A stretch of DNA of 64,000 nt from Utricularia gibba (lineage: Eukaryota; Streptophyta; Magnoliopsida; Lamiales; Lentibulariaceae): positions 2,914,001-2,978,000 of the forward strand of contig CM007991.1 in NCBI GenBank assembly GCA_002189035.1, read 5' to 3'. This document shows, one piece after another, positions 13,201 through 28,200 of this stretch (position 1 is the stretch's first letter; each line of letters starts with the position of its first letter). The notes beneath the pieces were generated by a model. The model was not told the DNA's origin and made no database searches. It was given only the letters and a program-made list of their open reading frames with translations. The position numbers were made by a program, and so were the translations under genes.

Positions 13201-16200
13201 TTTCCTGATATTCTTCTCCAGAAATTGTATGTACCATCTCAAGAACTTGGCTCTTTTCTCTGAGTCGTCAAAAGTCTTAGAGTAGAGAACCGTATTCTGC
13301 AACTCACCGAAAGCATTGTAAGAAACTGGGTGCCCTTCTCTATCAACACCATGGAGATAAACAACTTTTTCAAGCCCCTCGATGATGAATTCCTCTTCCA
13401 GAAGCTCGTCGAGTTTAAAATCTTTCCTCCAAGCCACCACGTTTTGAAGCATGGTGAAAGCTTCTTTCACCTTAAACTCTCTGGCTCTCAAAAACTTCAG
13501 TAGAATTACATCGCTTTTTTCATCAGCGAGAAGAGAGACGCCCCAGATGGAAACATCCTCCGGTGGAGGCTGCAGAGGTGTTTCAACAGTTACTGATACC
13601 TTTTCCTCCCCCTCCGCCTCTGGGTCTGCTGATTTTTCCTCTTCCACAATCAGGGCCAGCGGCACTTCAGTTGGTGCGGCCACGGGCTCTTGATTCTTCT
13701 CCTCAGATATGGACTCTTGTTTCTTCTCCCCAGCCTTGGGATCCTCTTTCTTTTTCTCAGCCCTGGACTGCGGCGGCGGAGGGGTGAAGCGGCGGTTGGT
13801 AAGAGCGTCCTGAATGAGGAGCTTGAGTTCGTGCAAGGCTTTTTCTTTCAGGATCCACGAGATCTTCAACCTTGCTGCTTTCCTCCTTGAAAGACACAGA
13901 CTCCTCAATCTTCACCACCTTTTTATCCGCTTCCTCCTCCTTCTCCGGCACCTTTTCCGGCTGCGGTGGCATCGCCTGCGTCTCCAACAAAGCAGCGGGC
14001 TCCCTTTCTACCACAACATGGGCATCCATAGTCTTCGTCTCCATCTCCAAACAACCAATCTCAAGGTTCACTCCCACTCCCACCCTTCTGTGTGGAATGC
14101 GTGTAGCCGTTACAGCGACTTCAAAACAATGTCGAAGAGGAATCTCCTCTAAAAACAATTATTTTTTTTACTGTTTTTAATTTTGGTATTTTTAATTCCC
14201 ATAAAATTAGTGTTCAAACAGTTTAACAAAAATAATTTAATTATTAATTAAACTAAAAATTATGCTAAAGTATGTGATCAGTAGGGGACAGCAAATAGAA
14301 GGATGACTGAATGACTGAATTGCCCTTCCCAGTTGGGAGTTCACCTTTGGAGTTAGGTTAGTAATGTCATTCAATGTTTAAAACTGCCACTTAAATACGT
14401 ACGTATGTTTATAGCGGGGCCCAGTTGAAAAAAATGGAAATGACATTTCTAGCCTACCAGCTGGCGGAGGAAAGGTTGGTTAATTTTGTAAACTACCACG
14501 TTTTCAAAATGGAGTCCACGCAACGGTCAAGAGGAAAGGAGCAGAATTCCGTCATTCTCCTCCCTTCTTCGGTCGCCGCGTTGCTTAGATTCAGACCCGG
14601 AAGCGAAGAGAGTGGAAGCGGTGGAAGAAACAGGGGGAGGAGTAATCGCTGCCGCAAAAGAATATATATATGGAGAAGATTAGCGTTGCTGTGAGGGTGA
14701 GACCTTCGGTGAGTGACAGCGAAACCGTTAACGGGTTTAAATGGAGAGTCGAGAGCAATCGCATTTCTCTCCACAGATCTGAAGGCACCCCAGTTCCTGG
14801 AATTTCATTTGCTTTCGGTAATGTGGATAGATCATGGTCATTTGGGGTTTAGAGACTAGATGTTCTTTGGGACGGGTGTGCTTAATGTTTCGATTTTTAT
14901 CAATGCAGACCACGTGCTTGATCAGGAATGCAGTAATAGTGTGGTGTACGAGTTTGGGGCAAGGCACATTATCGAAGCTGCAGTCGATGGGTTTAATGGT
15001 GTGATTCAGATTTAAACCATTTCTACCTTTTTAATTGTTTCGTGTACTTTGGAATAAGCAGTTTCTTCTTGCGGCAGTAAAATTTTAAGATTTTATAAAT
15101 TTCCGGTTACTAATGATAGTGTAGTATGGTGGCTTATGCCTAGCATCGAGAGCGTGTTGTTCTCATAATTTCTTTTTATTTTTTCTTCGAGAGAAATGAT
15201 CAAGAAAGCTTTATGGCCCTTCTTCTGTTTTGTGATAGCCCCTCCTAGTTTTATGGGACAAATTAGCCTTGGATATTTGATCCTGCTATATATAAATGTG
15301 ACACTTTGAAAGCGAAAAAACTACTGCATTGCAGGAACTGTGTTTGCGTATGGCCAGACAAGTAGTGGGAAGACTTTCACAATGAATGGTTCTGAAAGTG
15401 ACCCTGGAATCATCCCCAGGGCTGTCAAGGATATATTTTCTAAAGTCGAGAAGGTAACGCGATTTTGTTTTCACTTTGAAATGTTCTTCATTGTCCATAG
15501 TGTTCATGATATCGTTTCTTTTTGGTGATCCAGATGGTTGACAGAGAGTTTTTAATCAGGGTTTCGTACATGGAAATCTACAATGAAGAGATAAATGACC
15601 TCTTCACAATGGAAAATCAGAAGCTTCAAATTCATGAGAGTTTGGAGGTAAGTTGTGAAAAATGGCTAATATCGAATGAACTCTTCCTCATACACGAAGA
15701 TATGTGACATGCTTTTGTTTCAGCGTGGAGTTTTTGTTGCCGGGCTGAGAGAAGAAATTGTCAACAGTCCTGATCAAGTTCTTAATCTTATCAAGCATGG
15801 TGAAGGTTAAACTATCAAATTTTTCTTCACCATATAATTTTATTGCCTCTTTCCTGTTCTTCCATAAAACATATTCATTTTTCAAGTGCAGTAAACAGGC
15901 ATTTTGGAGACACCAACATGAATGCTCGCAGCAGTAGATCACACACTATTTTCAGAATGGTATTTTTTTTGTACCTCTATAGTGTCTGCAATGAAGTTCT
16001 TGATATCTAATCTTTTGATGATCCAGGTCGTTGAAAGCAAATCAAAGGATGATAGATACTGTGAGACTTCAAGTTCAGATGATTTTGTTCGAATTTCTGT
16101 CCTGGTACCTCATCCTGTATTTCACGTGTTCCAAGTTCTTATTTTGTGGCTTCTCTTAATGAGGAATTTTTCCATAAGTGGATTCAACATCACGATAACT

Positions 16201-19200
16201 GATTTAGAACTAGTTTATCAAAATCCTCATAGTCTTGAAAAATATTTTTCTCCTTGTATTTTCTATGCTCCAAATAGAACTTGGTCGACTTGGCTGGGTC
16301 TGAGAGAGTAGCTAAAACGGGAGCTGGGGGAGTTCGTTTGAAGGAGGGAATGCACATTAACAAAAGTTTGATGATGCTAGGTAATGTCATCAACAAACTG
16401 AGTGAGGGTGTAAAGCAAAGGTAATTTCAATTATCCACCTAAAAAGAATCTTATTGGTGCTCGTTATCTGATTATCTTGATATACAGGTCTCACATTCCA
16501 TATCGTGATAGTAAGCTTACTCGCATTCTCCAACCTGCATTGGGTGGCAATGCTAAAACATCAATAATCTGCACTGTGGCAACAGAGGAGGTATTATGGC
16601 TTGTATACTTTGTGTGCCAGATAGATCAAATTTGATTCTAGCATTTATTTCTATATGGTAAAGATTCACATCGAGGAGACAAAAGGAACACTCCAGTTTG
16701 CTAGCCGGGCAAAGAAGATAACCAACTGCGTTCAAGTGAATGAGGTTTGTGGACTTTGTCCTTGGTTAATCATGAAGTAATCATTCATGAAATATTCAGT
16801 ATATGTGTTGATGTGATATGCTTTGTCTCATCTTATGTTCCTAGATACTCACAGATGCTGCCTTGCTAAAAAGACAGAAACTAGAAATAGAGGAACTGCG
16901 CCGCAAACTTCAGGTACTTAAGTATAGGTTGTTTGTGACTCATGAAAATGAATTAGCATAATTCAAGAAACTGCATATTCAGGGATCTCATGCAGAAATT
17001 TTAGAGCAAGAAATTTTGGAACTACGGAATGAAATGCTGAAGGTATTTTAGTCGTTTTGTTGTTCTGATGTGTGATTATATTACATCAGTTTCTTCTAAC
17101 ATGACACCAAATTATCCCCAGTATGAATTGGAGCGTGAGAAGCTTTCAGCAGAACTCGAGGAGGAGAGGAGATCACAGAAAGAGCGTGATCTCTGTATAA
17201 AGGAGCAGCAGATGAAAATTGACAATCTTAGCAGTTTGGCCATCTCAAATTCCGATGGAAGCTCTTCAATTGTAAAATCATAAGCCCCCTTTTTCATCCA
17301 ACATGCTTTGCTCTTTTTTTTTTGTACCATTTCTGAATGGTACAACATCTTATTTTGAACATGACTGACTGTTTTTTATTTTCTTATTGATCCTGGTGCC
17401 AGGCTGTTGGTAAAGGATGTTTAGTGAACAGCATGCAACGAGAAGATGGCTTTATAACTCCATTCAACGCAATGCCGAATGCTTTTGTTGCTAGGAGATC
17501 GAATAATTCTACACAAGTAGACAGTAGCACAAGTCCAGGTACATTTGGTGACGTCGCTGATGAAGATACATGGATGAAAATGAACAAGGGATACAAATGC
17601 GACCTGGATTCACTAGATGTGATCTCTGCAGGGAAAGTTCAATCATTTTCAGTTAGTGAGGTAAAGGAACTTAAACTACCATGATATTTCTAGTTTCGTT
17701 TTAGTAACCTTACATTCTTCCAGCAAAGCCAAGATTGTTCTGTTCCTAGTAACAATTTTAAGCTTCTCGATATTGCTGACGTCTTCTGGTAATCAGGATT
17801 GCTCCTCGGATAATGATGCACAAGAGATAGAAAACTTGCGTTCACAGATAAGGTTGTTATCGGATGAAAGGGATCAATTTAAGGTGTGGTTTTCACAAAC
17901 AAGGCTTAAATTTGTGATGTTACATTGACACTCTACTTGTCTGAACATACTAAGAGAATCTGTTTGTTTTCGTGGTGTACTAGAGGAAGTATGATGAACA
18001 AGTGGCGAACAATGATCAGTTAGCTAGGGAGATTGCTGAACTTCAACAAGAGGTGCTGCTGATTCGTGAATTACCTCACAGTATCAGTAACATGATGGCA
18101 AATAGCAGAAGCATCTGCAATGATACGGTTTCTAGTTTACAGGTAAAATACGGTTGGTAATTTTGTATTATATTATGATTATGAGTATACACATCATCAA
18201 AGATGCTGCTTTGGCTTAAAGGGCAAGCTGGGAGAACAATTTTCAAGCGGGAAACAGGAAACTGAAAATGACATAGAGAGAACAAGGCAAAGGATCAAGG
18301 AAATCAAAGCAGAGTTCCAGGAGTGGCTTCGTGTTTCGGAAAGCAAGTTCAGTAGCCTGGAAATGGAGTGTCAGGTTCTCAAGGAAGATAAGGAAGCAGT
18401 TCTTAAAAGATTCTCTGCTGCAACGGAGATGCTTGAACAAGTCACAAACGAGAAGGACATGGCTCTCAAAGATTTGGATGATGAAGCAAGAAGAAGAAAA
18501 AACCTTGAAGAGGAAATGAAGCATCTCCACAGTCAGTTTCTTCTTCATATGAGGTCACGATCATCATTCCAGACCGATATGAAATCAATACTCGACAAAG
18601 TGAAGGCACAGAATTCAAAGGTACCACAAATGCTGCCTTCCATCTTGAATTTAGGGACTGGAGCCTCTCATATTTTACATTGCTCCCAAAGTTTCCCTGC
18701 CTTGGGAAACTGATGGATGCAGCAGCATGACGAGATGGAGAATCCTGCTACTTTGGCAAAGCTCCAAGCTGTAAGTTAGTTGTTTACAACAAAAGTGTAT
18801 GCCATAATTGTTTAATGACTTGTAAGAACAAAGATCATGAGAGGTTATAATTCTTCCACTCTTATCTCAAATAATAGCTGTATCTGATCCAATGTAAAAA
18901 GGCATAATAAATCGAAAACGCAACAAGCATGATTCTATCTGATCACTGGATTATACAATATGCATCGCTCCATCTAAGGATATTCACCAAGAAGTCGTTG
19001 ATATCTTATCCCACTGAAGTACTTCCAAGTACACAGAAAAGAATCTTCTAAAAGTTGGTTGTTTGTGATTTCGGCAAGGGACATGTGAGAATTTGACCAT
19101 GCGTTGCTCAAAGCTGGAACAAGATATACGCTTCAACGGATGAATAGACAGATTCTTCATCCGCCAAACTGCTCCATGAGCCCTTTTCCTTGCATTAGCA

Positions 19201-22200
19201 GAATCATCCTTCTCGGGGCTCCTTGTCACCACCAAGTACGCGATAAAAAAAGGGTCATCATTCATCTTCATGATCTTTCTCATGGAGCTCGAATTCCATG
19301 ACTCTGGCTCGAATGCACACGGAGGCAGTGGAATATGCAGGCTTCTAAACGAATCCGTTCTCCGAAAGGAAGATCCCGGTGGAGGTGGCAGCCGGTGGTA
19401 ACGATCACCCTGCATCACAACCGGTTCTCCGTGCTCCAGATAGTTTGCCAAGGAACTGTTCTTCCTGTAGGATCGGACATTGTTTCTGGTCGACATAGAT
19501 AAACAAGCATATCATATGATCACATCATGGTGCCTTGTATATATAAAAATCAACCTCAAGCACCTAAAACGTATAAAAAAACAACCTTGAACCGTTTTCA
19601 CCAAATAATGAATGTAATAAAGCATCCCCATAATTCAAGTAGACCTGTACGTTACAACTCTAGGCATTTGGGAAGCCGCAGAATATGAAAAGTAGTGCAC
19701 AAGTGTAGACCTAATAATGAATGGAGGATGTTGGATGCTACTAAACGGAGGCTGTGGCGTAAGTACGATCAAATGATGGAAGGGAGATGCAACTAAAAAA
19801 ATATCTCAGCAGCCGCCCCCACCCACCCGCTCCTCCTGTCCAGTCGAATACTTTTTCCTTGTACAGATCAAAACCGCAGCACGGCCGACACTTGGACCGT
19901 GGGATAAACCGGTTTTGACTTCTAGAAAACGAATCCATCCAAAGTGGACCGGTCTAGATGTGGGAACCTGGTTTTGGCAGGTTTCGGGGGTCAAGCATGC
20001 TAAATTTCATGTGGTTTTGAGCCTTGGTGATCTAATGTTACACAACCACTGTCTGTGGAACTAGACCCGGTTCGATACCGGTTTCGCGATCGACTTATTC
20101 CGGTTTTCTTTAGATATCTGGATGGAGTTCTGGTTCCAGAATGCATGCAATTAGTATGCATCCACGTGTACGAGTGGAGCTGTGTGTCAGTCTGATCTAC
20201 TGAAGCGGTAGAGAAAGGAAGAAGGGTGAGTTGGGATGGTAAATGAAAAGAAGCTTACATTGCAACGCGGTGAGCTCAGGTTCCAGGAGCGACAAACACA
20301 AGGAAACACAGCAGATCTTTGTAAGATTAGAATTACATGTGAGGCAAGGGGGCTATGCCCCTCTTCGTTAGCAGGTGAGGCATCTGACAAGTCAATGATG
20401 TATATCCAGAGAGTCATGACGCCAACTAGTCAGCTTGAGTTAGTTGTTTCACAAGGCTTGTCATCACCCTTTTTGCTCTGCTTGCCACAACCGGCTGACA
20501 TTGTCGTCTTGCCGGAACCACTATCTTCACTTGTTGTGCCAGGATATGAGGGTATGGTAGCACTACCACGGATCTGCATATGGTCGACTCTCGCAACTTG
20601 TGCAGATTTCATGTCTGTTCCATTCACACAAGCCCCGTCATACCCATTTCCACCGAAACTCATAACTCCGGTGCTGCCATTCACGTAGGCAGGATAAACT
20701 GAAGCAGAAGCCAAATAAGGGGAGAAATTTCCCCTGACACCAATACCCCAGTCATTCCTCGGGCCAAAAGGAGCAAACGTGTAACTGATTCCGGGATAAT
20801 TTCCTGTAGGGTAACCGCCACCGTAAATACCAGCTCCATATGGGTAACCCGCAAGGCCAGCATATCCATTGGGGAAGTATCCAAATCTTGGCTGGTAGCT
20901 TGGGTAGCCAGCTTGTTGATACGAGGTGAAACTTGGGCTTCTTCCACCACCTACCCTCCCACTATATCCGTTGCTGCTACTGCTGGTTCCATCTTTCGGG
21001 ACAGCCCTTTTAACTTCCACAAGCTTTCCACACAGCTCGTGAAAGGTAGTCTGCATAACTTCTTCGACCGACTCCTCGGAGTCGAAAGTAATAAAGCCAA
21101 ATCCTCTTGGCCTGTGGGTCATGTTGTCATGCATCACAACTACATCATTAATCCTACCAAACTTTTCGAAGTACCGCCTAAAATCCTCCTCTGTTAAATT
21201 TGCCGACAATCCCCCTACAAAAATCTTCTTCGTCCGGATCTGGTCGTTGCCCCTGTAAGTCCTACTGTAATTTCTATTAGGCCCTCGGTGGTGAAGTTGG
21301 TTTTGCTGGTCGCTACGGGGAATAGCCCTTTTCACTTCCACCTGTCCAAAATTGTTATAGATATAATATCAGATACCAAATAACCTACTTAAAAAATAAA
21401 TACCTTGTACAACTACTGACAAGGAAGTCCATGTTGCAAGAAAGCTGAAAAAATTCAAGCCCTTAAAACAAGGGCTAAAGTTGAAAGTCAGAAATTCGAG
21501 CAGAGTAGATCGAACAAAAAGCACACCGTTCTGTTGAGAATCTGATGAGCGTCCTGCAGCGCACGATCGACAGCAGAAGGCTCCGTGAAGGTGACAAATG
21601 CAAAACCTCTGGGAACGCCGGAATTCCTATCCTTAGCAATTGCCGAGCTAAGAACCGCGCCGTATTTGCTAAAATGCTCCGTCAGAACATCTTCCGTCGT
21701 CTCCCACGAAATTCCACCTACAAAAAGCTTGCTCTGGTCCGCGTCTACCATACTACCCCTCAATTATGCTCCGAATTCTCAGAAAGCGAAGAAGAAACAG
21801 CGCAAAGAGGACGAGGATACGAACTAGGGTTTGTTGCTGCGAAAATTAATTTGGGGAAAACGATACAAGTGTACTCGACCCGCTCTTTTTTTGTCTTTTT
21901 CACTTTTTTCGTCTATTTTTATTATATTTAAAATCTAAAAACATAATGCATTTTACTGGCTGCACAGAACACTGAACAGCAGCCCTGTTGAGAATTAAAA
22001 AATTCTCATTTCTTATTGGGCCATAGGCCCATTCACGAAAATTGGGCTTTCGGACCCACAATGGGTCTTGTCTTCTGAATGCCCAGAACGAAACAAGGCT
22101 GTTCTACAGACTGACAGGTTTTCTGGAAGCTCATCATTAATGGCGGAAACCTGGGTGGTCACAAGCCTAAGTGCAGCTTCATTTTTCAGTATTGAGGCAT

Positions 22201-25200
22201 GGGACGCTCCATGTACCTGAATCATCTTCAGCGATTGATTCTTCACTCCACTCCACGCAGATTCCAAAGCTAAGAGACTTACCAAATTCACCGTCCCATC
22301 TCCATCGCCGTACACCATCTCCGGCGTCTTATCAAATCCTCCCTCGCCGTAAGCCAGCATCTCCGGCGTCTTCACCCCGCTTCCAACGATCCCGGTGACT
22401 GGGATTTCCGGTGGCTGTAAACCATCTTCCACCATCGGAAGGATCCGTGTCTTATAAGGGAGTACCCCTTCTGAGAACCCGATTTCTTCAAGGAACTGAG
22501 CAATGTCACGACTTGTGTACGAACCGTTTTTAGTGGTCGCCAATGGGGTTGTTGTATTGAACACTCTGGGAGAAGGCATCAGCCATAGATTGCTCTCTGC
22601 ACTCCTCTGTTCTTCCCTTACCAGCAAGGGGTCAACCAGAGGAACCCCGAATGAATTCCCAGATGCAAAAGTGAGCATCCCTTTGACTGTACCTCCCCAC
22701 GGCGTCGACAAAGCGATCAAATGCTTGACGTACTTCTTTCTCCACGAAACCGGAGATCGATTGAGGAGTTGCAGACCAAACAACCCTCCTAAGCTATGGG
22801 CAATCAGAATCGCAGGCTTCCCTCCGTTTGAAGCAGAACTTGATTCAATCAGATTCTTGAGATCTGTAAGAAACTTAGATCCCACTTTACAGGGATGCCC
22901 CTCCGCCGCTAACCCATACCGGAAATCGTACGGCGCACCGAACAGGCTTTCCCCGCTGATGTAACCTATTCGTTCCAGCGATCTCACTAAGGGTTCCATG
23001 TACGAGGTGATCGCCCTGCATACTCGTGAAGTTCAAAGAACGAAAGATTTGTCCAAGTTACTTAAAACAAGCCAACCAGCAAGCAAATTGTTCTTCATTA
23101 TCGGTAGCTTACTTGAGATTAGGATCGAGATAGAGGAGGCTTTGTGTGGATCCAAAGTTAGGGACTCTGGTTTCTATCCCGGGGGCATTACGATAATCAT
23201 CCTCATCTGGGTCGAAGTAAATCATCATTCTCCGATTGAAGCATTTGGTGAAGGGGCGAAGAAGAACAGTAGCATCGAACCATAGCCTAAACCACCCATC
23301 GGAATCCTTCTTCCAAGGGTAATACTTGTTGCATACCCAGCTCGAGGGCTCGTAATCCTTGGTCAATCTTGCTTCCAGCTGATTTCCTCCGCTTCCTGGA
23401 ATTAATATTACCGGATGCAGATCAGCTGCGGCGGAGCACAGACAGAAAACTGACAAAATTGCCATGTTCACAATGGGTAACAGATGAAACCCCATCCCCA
23501 ACGGCGTCCTTTTCGGGTACCCGGAATCCATTTGGTGGGGAGGGACGGAAGCAACGCTTAACGGGATCAGATTGGATTCCGATTCTGTGATGGGAAACGG
23601 CGACACGTATCCACATCTACAGACGCTTGTATCGATATATAAACGGAAAGCCTCCATGGTCCAGAACCGTTTTAAGTTACTTAACGGCCCTTCACTTTTC
23701 CTGGTATTCATTCTTCTTCTTCTTCTTCGCAATTTGGCCACGGGATCCATCTGAGATCTCAGGTTCCCGGCGCAGACCGGTGGAGTGGAGACCTCGCCGG
23801 GAACCGGAGACCAATCTCATATTTAACACATATATCTTTAATTATAAGTCATAATATATATATATTTATTTATTTAAATAAAAATAATTCAAATATATTA
23901 TTAATTAAATTATGTTATCAAACATATTCATATTTTCTTGATGATAGAGTATTTGATATCGAGATCAATATTATTTTTTGAAAATTTATGAAAGGATTCA
24001 ATTTACAATAGCAATTCGTTATTTCATCGAAATTTAATTAAACATCAATAAAAGGAGCACAATACCAATAGAATTATTTGAATTTCTATCAAAATTAGAT
24101 CGATTTGTCACCCAAATTCGATCACACCTCCTAAAATATGTTATCAAAATTAGATTGAGTGATGGAGGTATATATTAAAAATAAAAAATTAATATTTTTA
24201 AATTTTGAAGAAGTTTTTTTTAAAATAATATAGTAATTCAAATTTAAAAATTGGAAGCCTTTCATAAATATTTGCCTACTGAGGGAGGTACACGTGGAAA
24301 TCGTGGACAAAGAGACTAGCAGCACGAAGGAAGTCTCAATTTTGCCCCTGCTGCCCCAACTACTTTACCCGTGCGCAGGTGGGACCCTACACGCAAGCCG
24401 TTATTAGGGCTGCGGCAATGTGGAATGACAGAAACGCCCTCGCGTCTAATACTTGTTTTTAATTCTAGTTGTATTACCACCGGCTTCTCCGGTATCAGGT
24501 GGCATCTCCCCTGGTTCTCTCTATAAATACTCGGTTCCTCGTTCGAGAAATTCTAGTGATTCTCTCTATCCATGACTTTTGAAAGGAACTGAAATTTAAT
24601 CCTCCCTTTTTTTATTGCTGTTTATTCAGGAAACGGGGGAATGACTTGTCTTTTCTGGCTATGGATATGGAGGAGTTGAGGTGCGGTTTCCAACTCCAAA
24701 TTCTTTTCCTCCTCCTCTTCTATTTATGTTTGCTTATTTATGGGGAGAAAGAGGATTAATGATTTCGATTGAGGTGGAGGGCTGTCAGTTTGATTGCATG
24801 AGAAGATGTTTTGGGGGAAAAATGATTTCTTTTCCTCTTTTGGGATTGCGTTGTAGACGGGAATTCATTACGAATGAATTTGCAATTCAGTAACTTTTTG
24901 GTGTGATGGTGGGATTCCGTTAGGAATGAGGGCGCCCTTATTTGGGTTTGTACGTGAAGGTGTGGAATGCCGAAGTTCTATGCCTCAAGTGGGATGATTG
25001 GGCAGTGGTGAACATAAAGAACGTTTTTTTGTGGTTGGGGAATGATTCATTTTCAACTTACTAATTATTTAGTTGACTTCGATTCTTTTCGTCTCGCATC
25101 AGCTTTCAGTGCCATCGGGGATAATGTAATGGATTGTGAACCTTCCCTGTTTGTGGTTCATAATTAGCTAGCATGTGGGTGGTACTGCTGATTTGTCTCT

Positions 25201-28200
25201 GTTACAGCATATCAACCTTTTCTTTTTTCGTGGGGACTGTGAGTTCTTGCATTGAAGACCTTGTCTGACTTTTGTACCTTCATTTCTATTCTTGAATCGA
25301 TAACGCTGAAAATTTTGCATTTGATTTTGTTCTTACTCCTGCTTTTTACATTTTTCCTGCAGAAAGGTTGATGATTGTCTCAGCACATTGTCGAAATCGT
25401 AGGCATGTTATGTTATTTAGCCTGGATTATCCAAATAGAAGCAGTAAAGAAATTTTTGGTATCTCCGCTGGATCTTATACGAAGCCTGTAAAATGAGCAC
25501 GAAAAGGGTTCTGTTTGATCTTAACGAACTCCCTACCGAGAACACGGACGATTCTGTCTGTTTCGAACCTGAGAGGGCTATTCCGTCTTCGGGTGCTGCA
25601 AGTATTGGCGTACATGCTTCATCGGCTGGGTTCGAAAGGGTAGATGGTGCCACACTGTCCAACGTCAGTGATGAAAATGATTCAAAATCTGCACCCACCC
25701 TGGAATCAGGTTGCGCAGATGATCGTGCCATTGAGAAGGAAGAGGGAGAATGGTCCGATGCAGAGGGACCTATTGATCTTTCCAGAAAAGGTCCCGTTGG
25801 TAAAGACTTAAGTTGCATGCATGATAGGCATGAGTTGCAAAATGATGGTAAAGAAGCCATGGATGATAAGGCCTCAATTGGGAACCTGGAATCCATACCC
25901 TCGCAGTGTAAATCTAGTATGAGCGGAAATGGCAGCAATGAGTTAGGATTGACCCCAGGGACAAACTTTCATAAATGTGATGGTGATACAGAAAGTCTTG
26001 AAGACGCTGCTCCACCACGAAGGCTTCGAGAAGTTAAGGGTGTTGAAGCAAACCATGCATTACGTATAGACAATATTGCAAAACTTCCTAAGCTTGACCC
26101 AAAGAAAGAAGCAATGCTTGGGAGGAAACGTGGGAGACAAACGATGTACATTAATTTGGAGGATGTTAAGAAGCATCCGGTTCCGTCAAAGACTCCTAAA
26201 AGGCAGCAGATTCTTGCTTCAGCTATGAATCGAACTGGGAAGCAAACTCGTTCTGTTGTACCAAATGGTGAGCCTAGTGACAGCCCATCTCCTACGGTTG
26301 TTAAAGACACAAAACAAGTGGAGATATTGAGAAATGAATTCAGTGGTTCTCTAGAACCAAACAATTTGAAACGCGAGACTGGTGATGATTGTAGTTCGGG
26401 GTCATCTGGAAAACAGGGGAAACTCAACAGTAGTACGGATATTCAGTCAGAAGGTCGGGTATCATCTGTTCCTCGACAAAATGCATGGAAGCAAACACCT
26501 GACTTAAAGCCACCTAAGGATTCACAGCTCTCTAGTAGGAAAACATCTGTCAGCAATCAGAGTTCGGGTGATACCAGATTAGCTGCAAAGAAATTGCCAT
26601 CAAAAAAGCAAACTACTGCAAGTAACCAGTATCAAGATTCGTCTGTGGAACGCCTGTTGCGTGAGGTGACAAACGAAAAGTTTTGGCAGCATCCAGGTAT
26701 CAAGTTATCATTCTGGCAGTTTGTTCGGGTGGATCATTTTCTGTTAAGTGTTCTTCTAGATTGCCCCATCACAATTCATTGTTATTTCCATTTTGACTTT
26801 GCATGGATGTTGTGTTGATTTATTTCATGGCACATTGATGCCATGTGCTTTGCTCTTACTGTATTCGAAGTTACATGATTACCGGCTGCTCTTGCTGCAC
26901 ATTAAGAATTCTACTCTAAGGCTTTTTTAGGACGTTTTCACATTTTTTTATTATGTCTGTGGATTTTCTGCTTTCTTTGAGAGCTGTTGAATATAGGTTT
27001 TTGTTGATAGTTATGTACTCTAGTTATTTCTTTTGTTAGAAATGATGATATTTACAGCTTTTTCACACGTTTCATTTTTTTTTTTATCTGTGAACTAGAG
27101 AGAGAAGAGCTCCAGCCTGTGCCCGGTAAGTTTGATTCTGTAGAAGAGTATATTAGTGTTTTTGAGCCTCTGCTCTTTGAAGAATGCCGAGCGCAGTTGT
27201 ACAGCACTTGGGAGGAATCGTTAGAAGCCTCAAATTTTGTGAGGGTGGGCATAAAGTGCGTTGAAAGGCGTGAAAGAGGTATTATTTCTTCACTTGTAAC
27301 ATTTTCTGTACTTCCATGTGCATGTGATAATGGATGATTTCAAGATGAAGAATGCTGCATATACTGAAGCATAGGCTTGTAACACCTTCTTGAGACGTGC
27401 TTTTACTTTACCAGGATGGTTTGATGTTATTCTAACTCCACCACATGAATATAAGTGGTCTTTTAAGGAAGGAGATGTTGCAGTCCTTTCATCGCCTAGG
27501 CCTGGGACAGGTATTTTCATCTCTCTCTGCCTTTTCTTTTCCTTTTGGGTGAAGAAATGACCATATGTCTAATTGGATTGTCATGGGGAGCATGCATCTA
27601 TAATCAGCTTCACCTGATCTGTTGCAGCAATTGGCAAGAGAAACAGTTCATTCACTCCAGAAGATGAAAAAAATGCAGTTAGTGGGCGTGTTGCTGGGAC
27701 AGTGAGGAGACATGTCCCTGTTGATACACGGGATCATATTGGGGCAATCCTGCACTTCTTCGTTGGTGATTTTGATTCTAACAGGTTGGTGTTTTGCGTC
27801 TGCCAAGTTTTATTCTTGAGCACAAGCTCATCTGTTTCATCACACTGATTTTTTTTACACACTATTTAGCAAAATAGATGATGATCATATCCTGAGGAAG
27901 CTCCACCCAGGAGATGTTTGGTACCTGACGGTACTTGGTTCTCTGGCAACCACCCAACGAGAATATGTGGCTCTCCATGCTTTCCCTCGACTTAATCTTC
28001 AGGTTCATCTAGAAATTTTAGCTCGAAATCTGTAACTTCTGTTTGGGTTAACAACTTAACATACCATGCTTGATATTCAATTTTTTGTTCATACAGATGC
28101 AGCATGCAATTCTTCAGCCTAGTCCTGACCAATTTCCCAAGTATGAAGAGCAGACACCTGCCATGCCTGACTGCTTTACTCCAAATTTTGTGGAGCATAT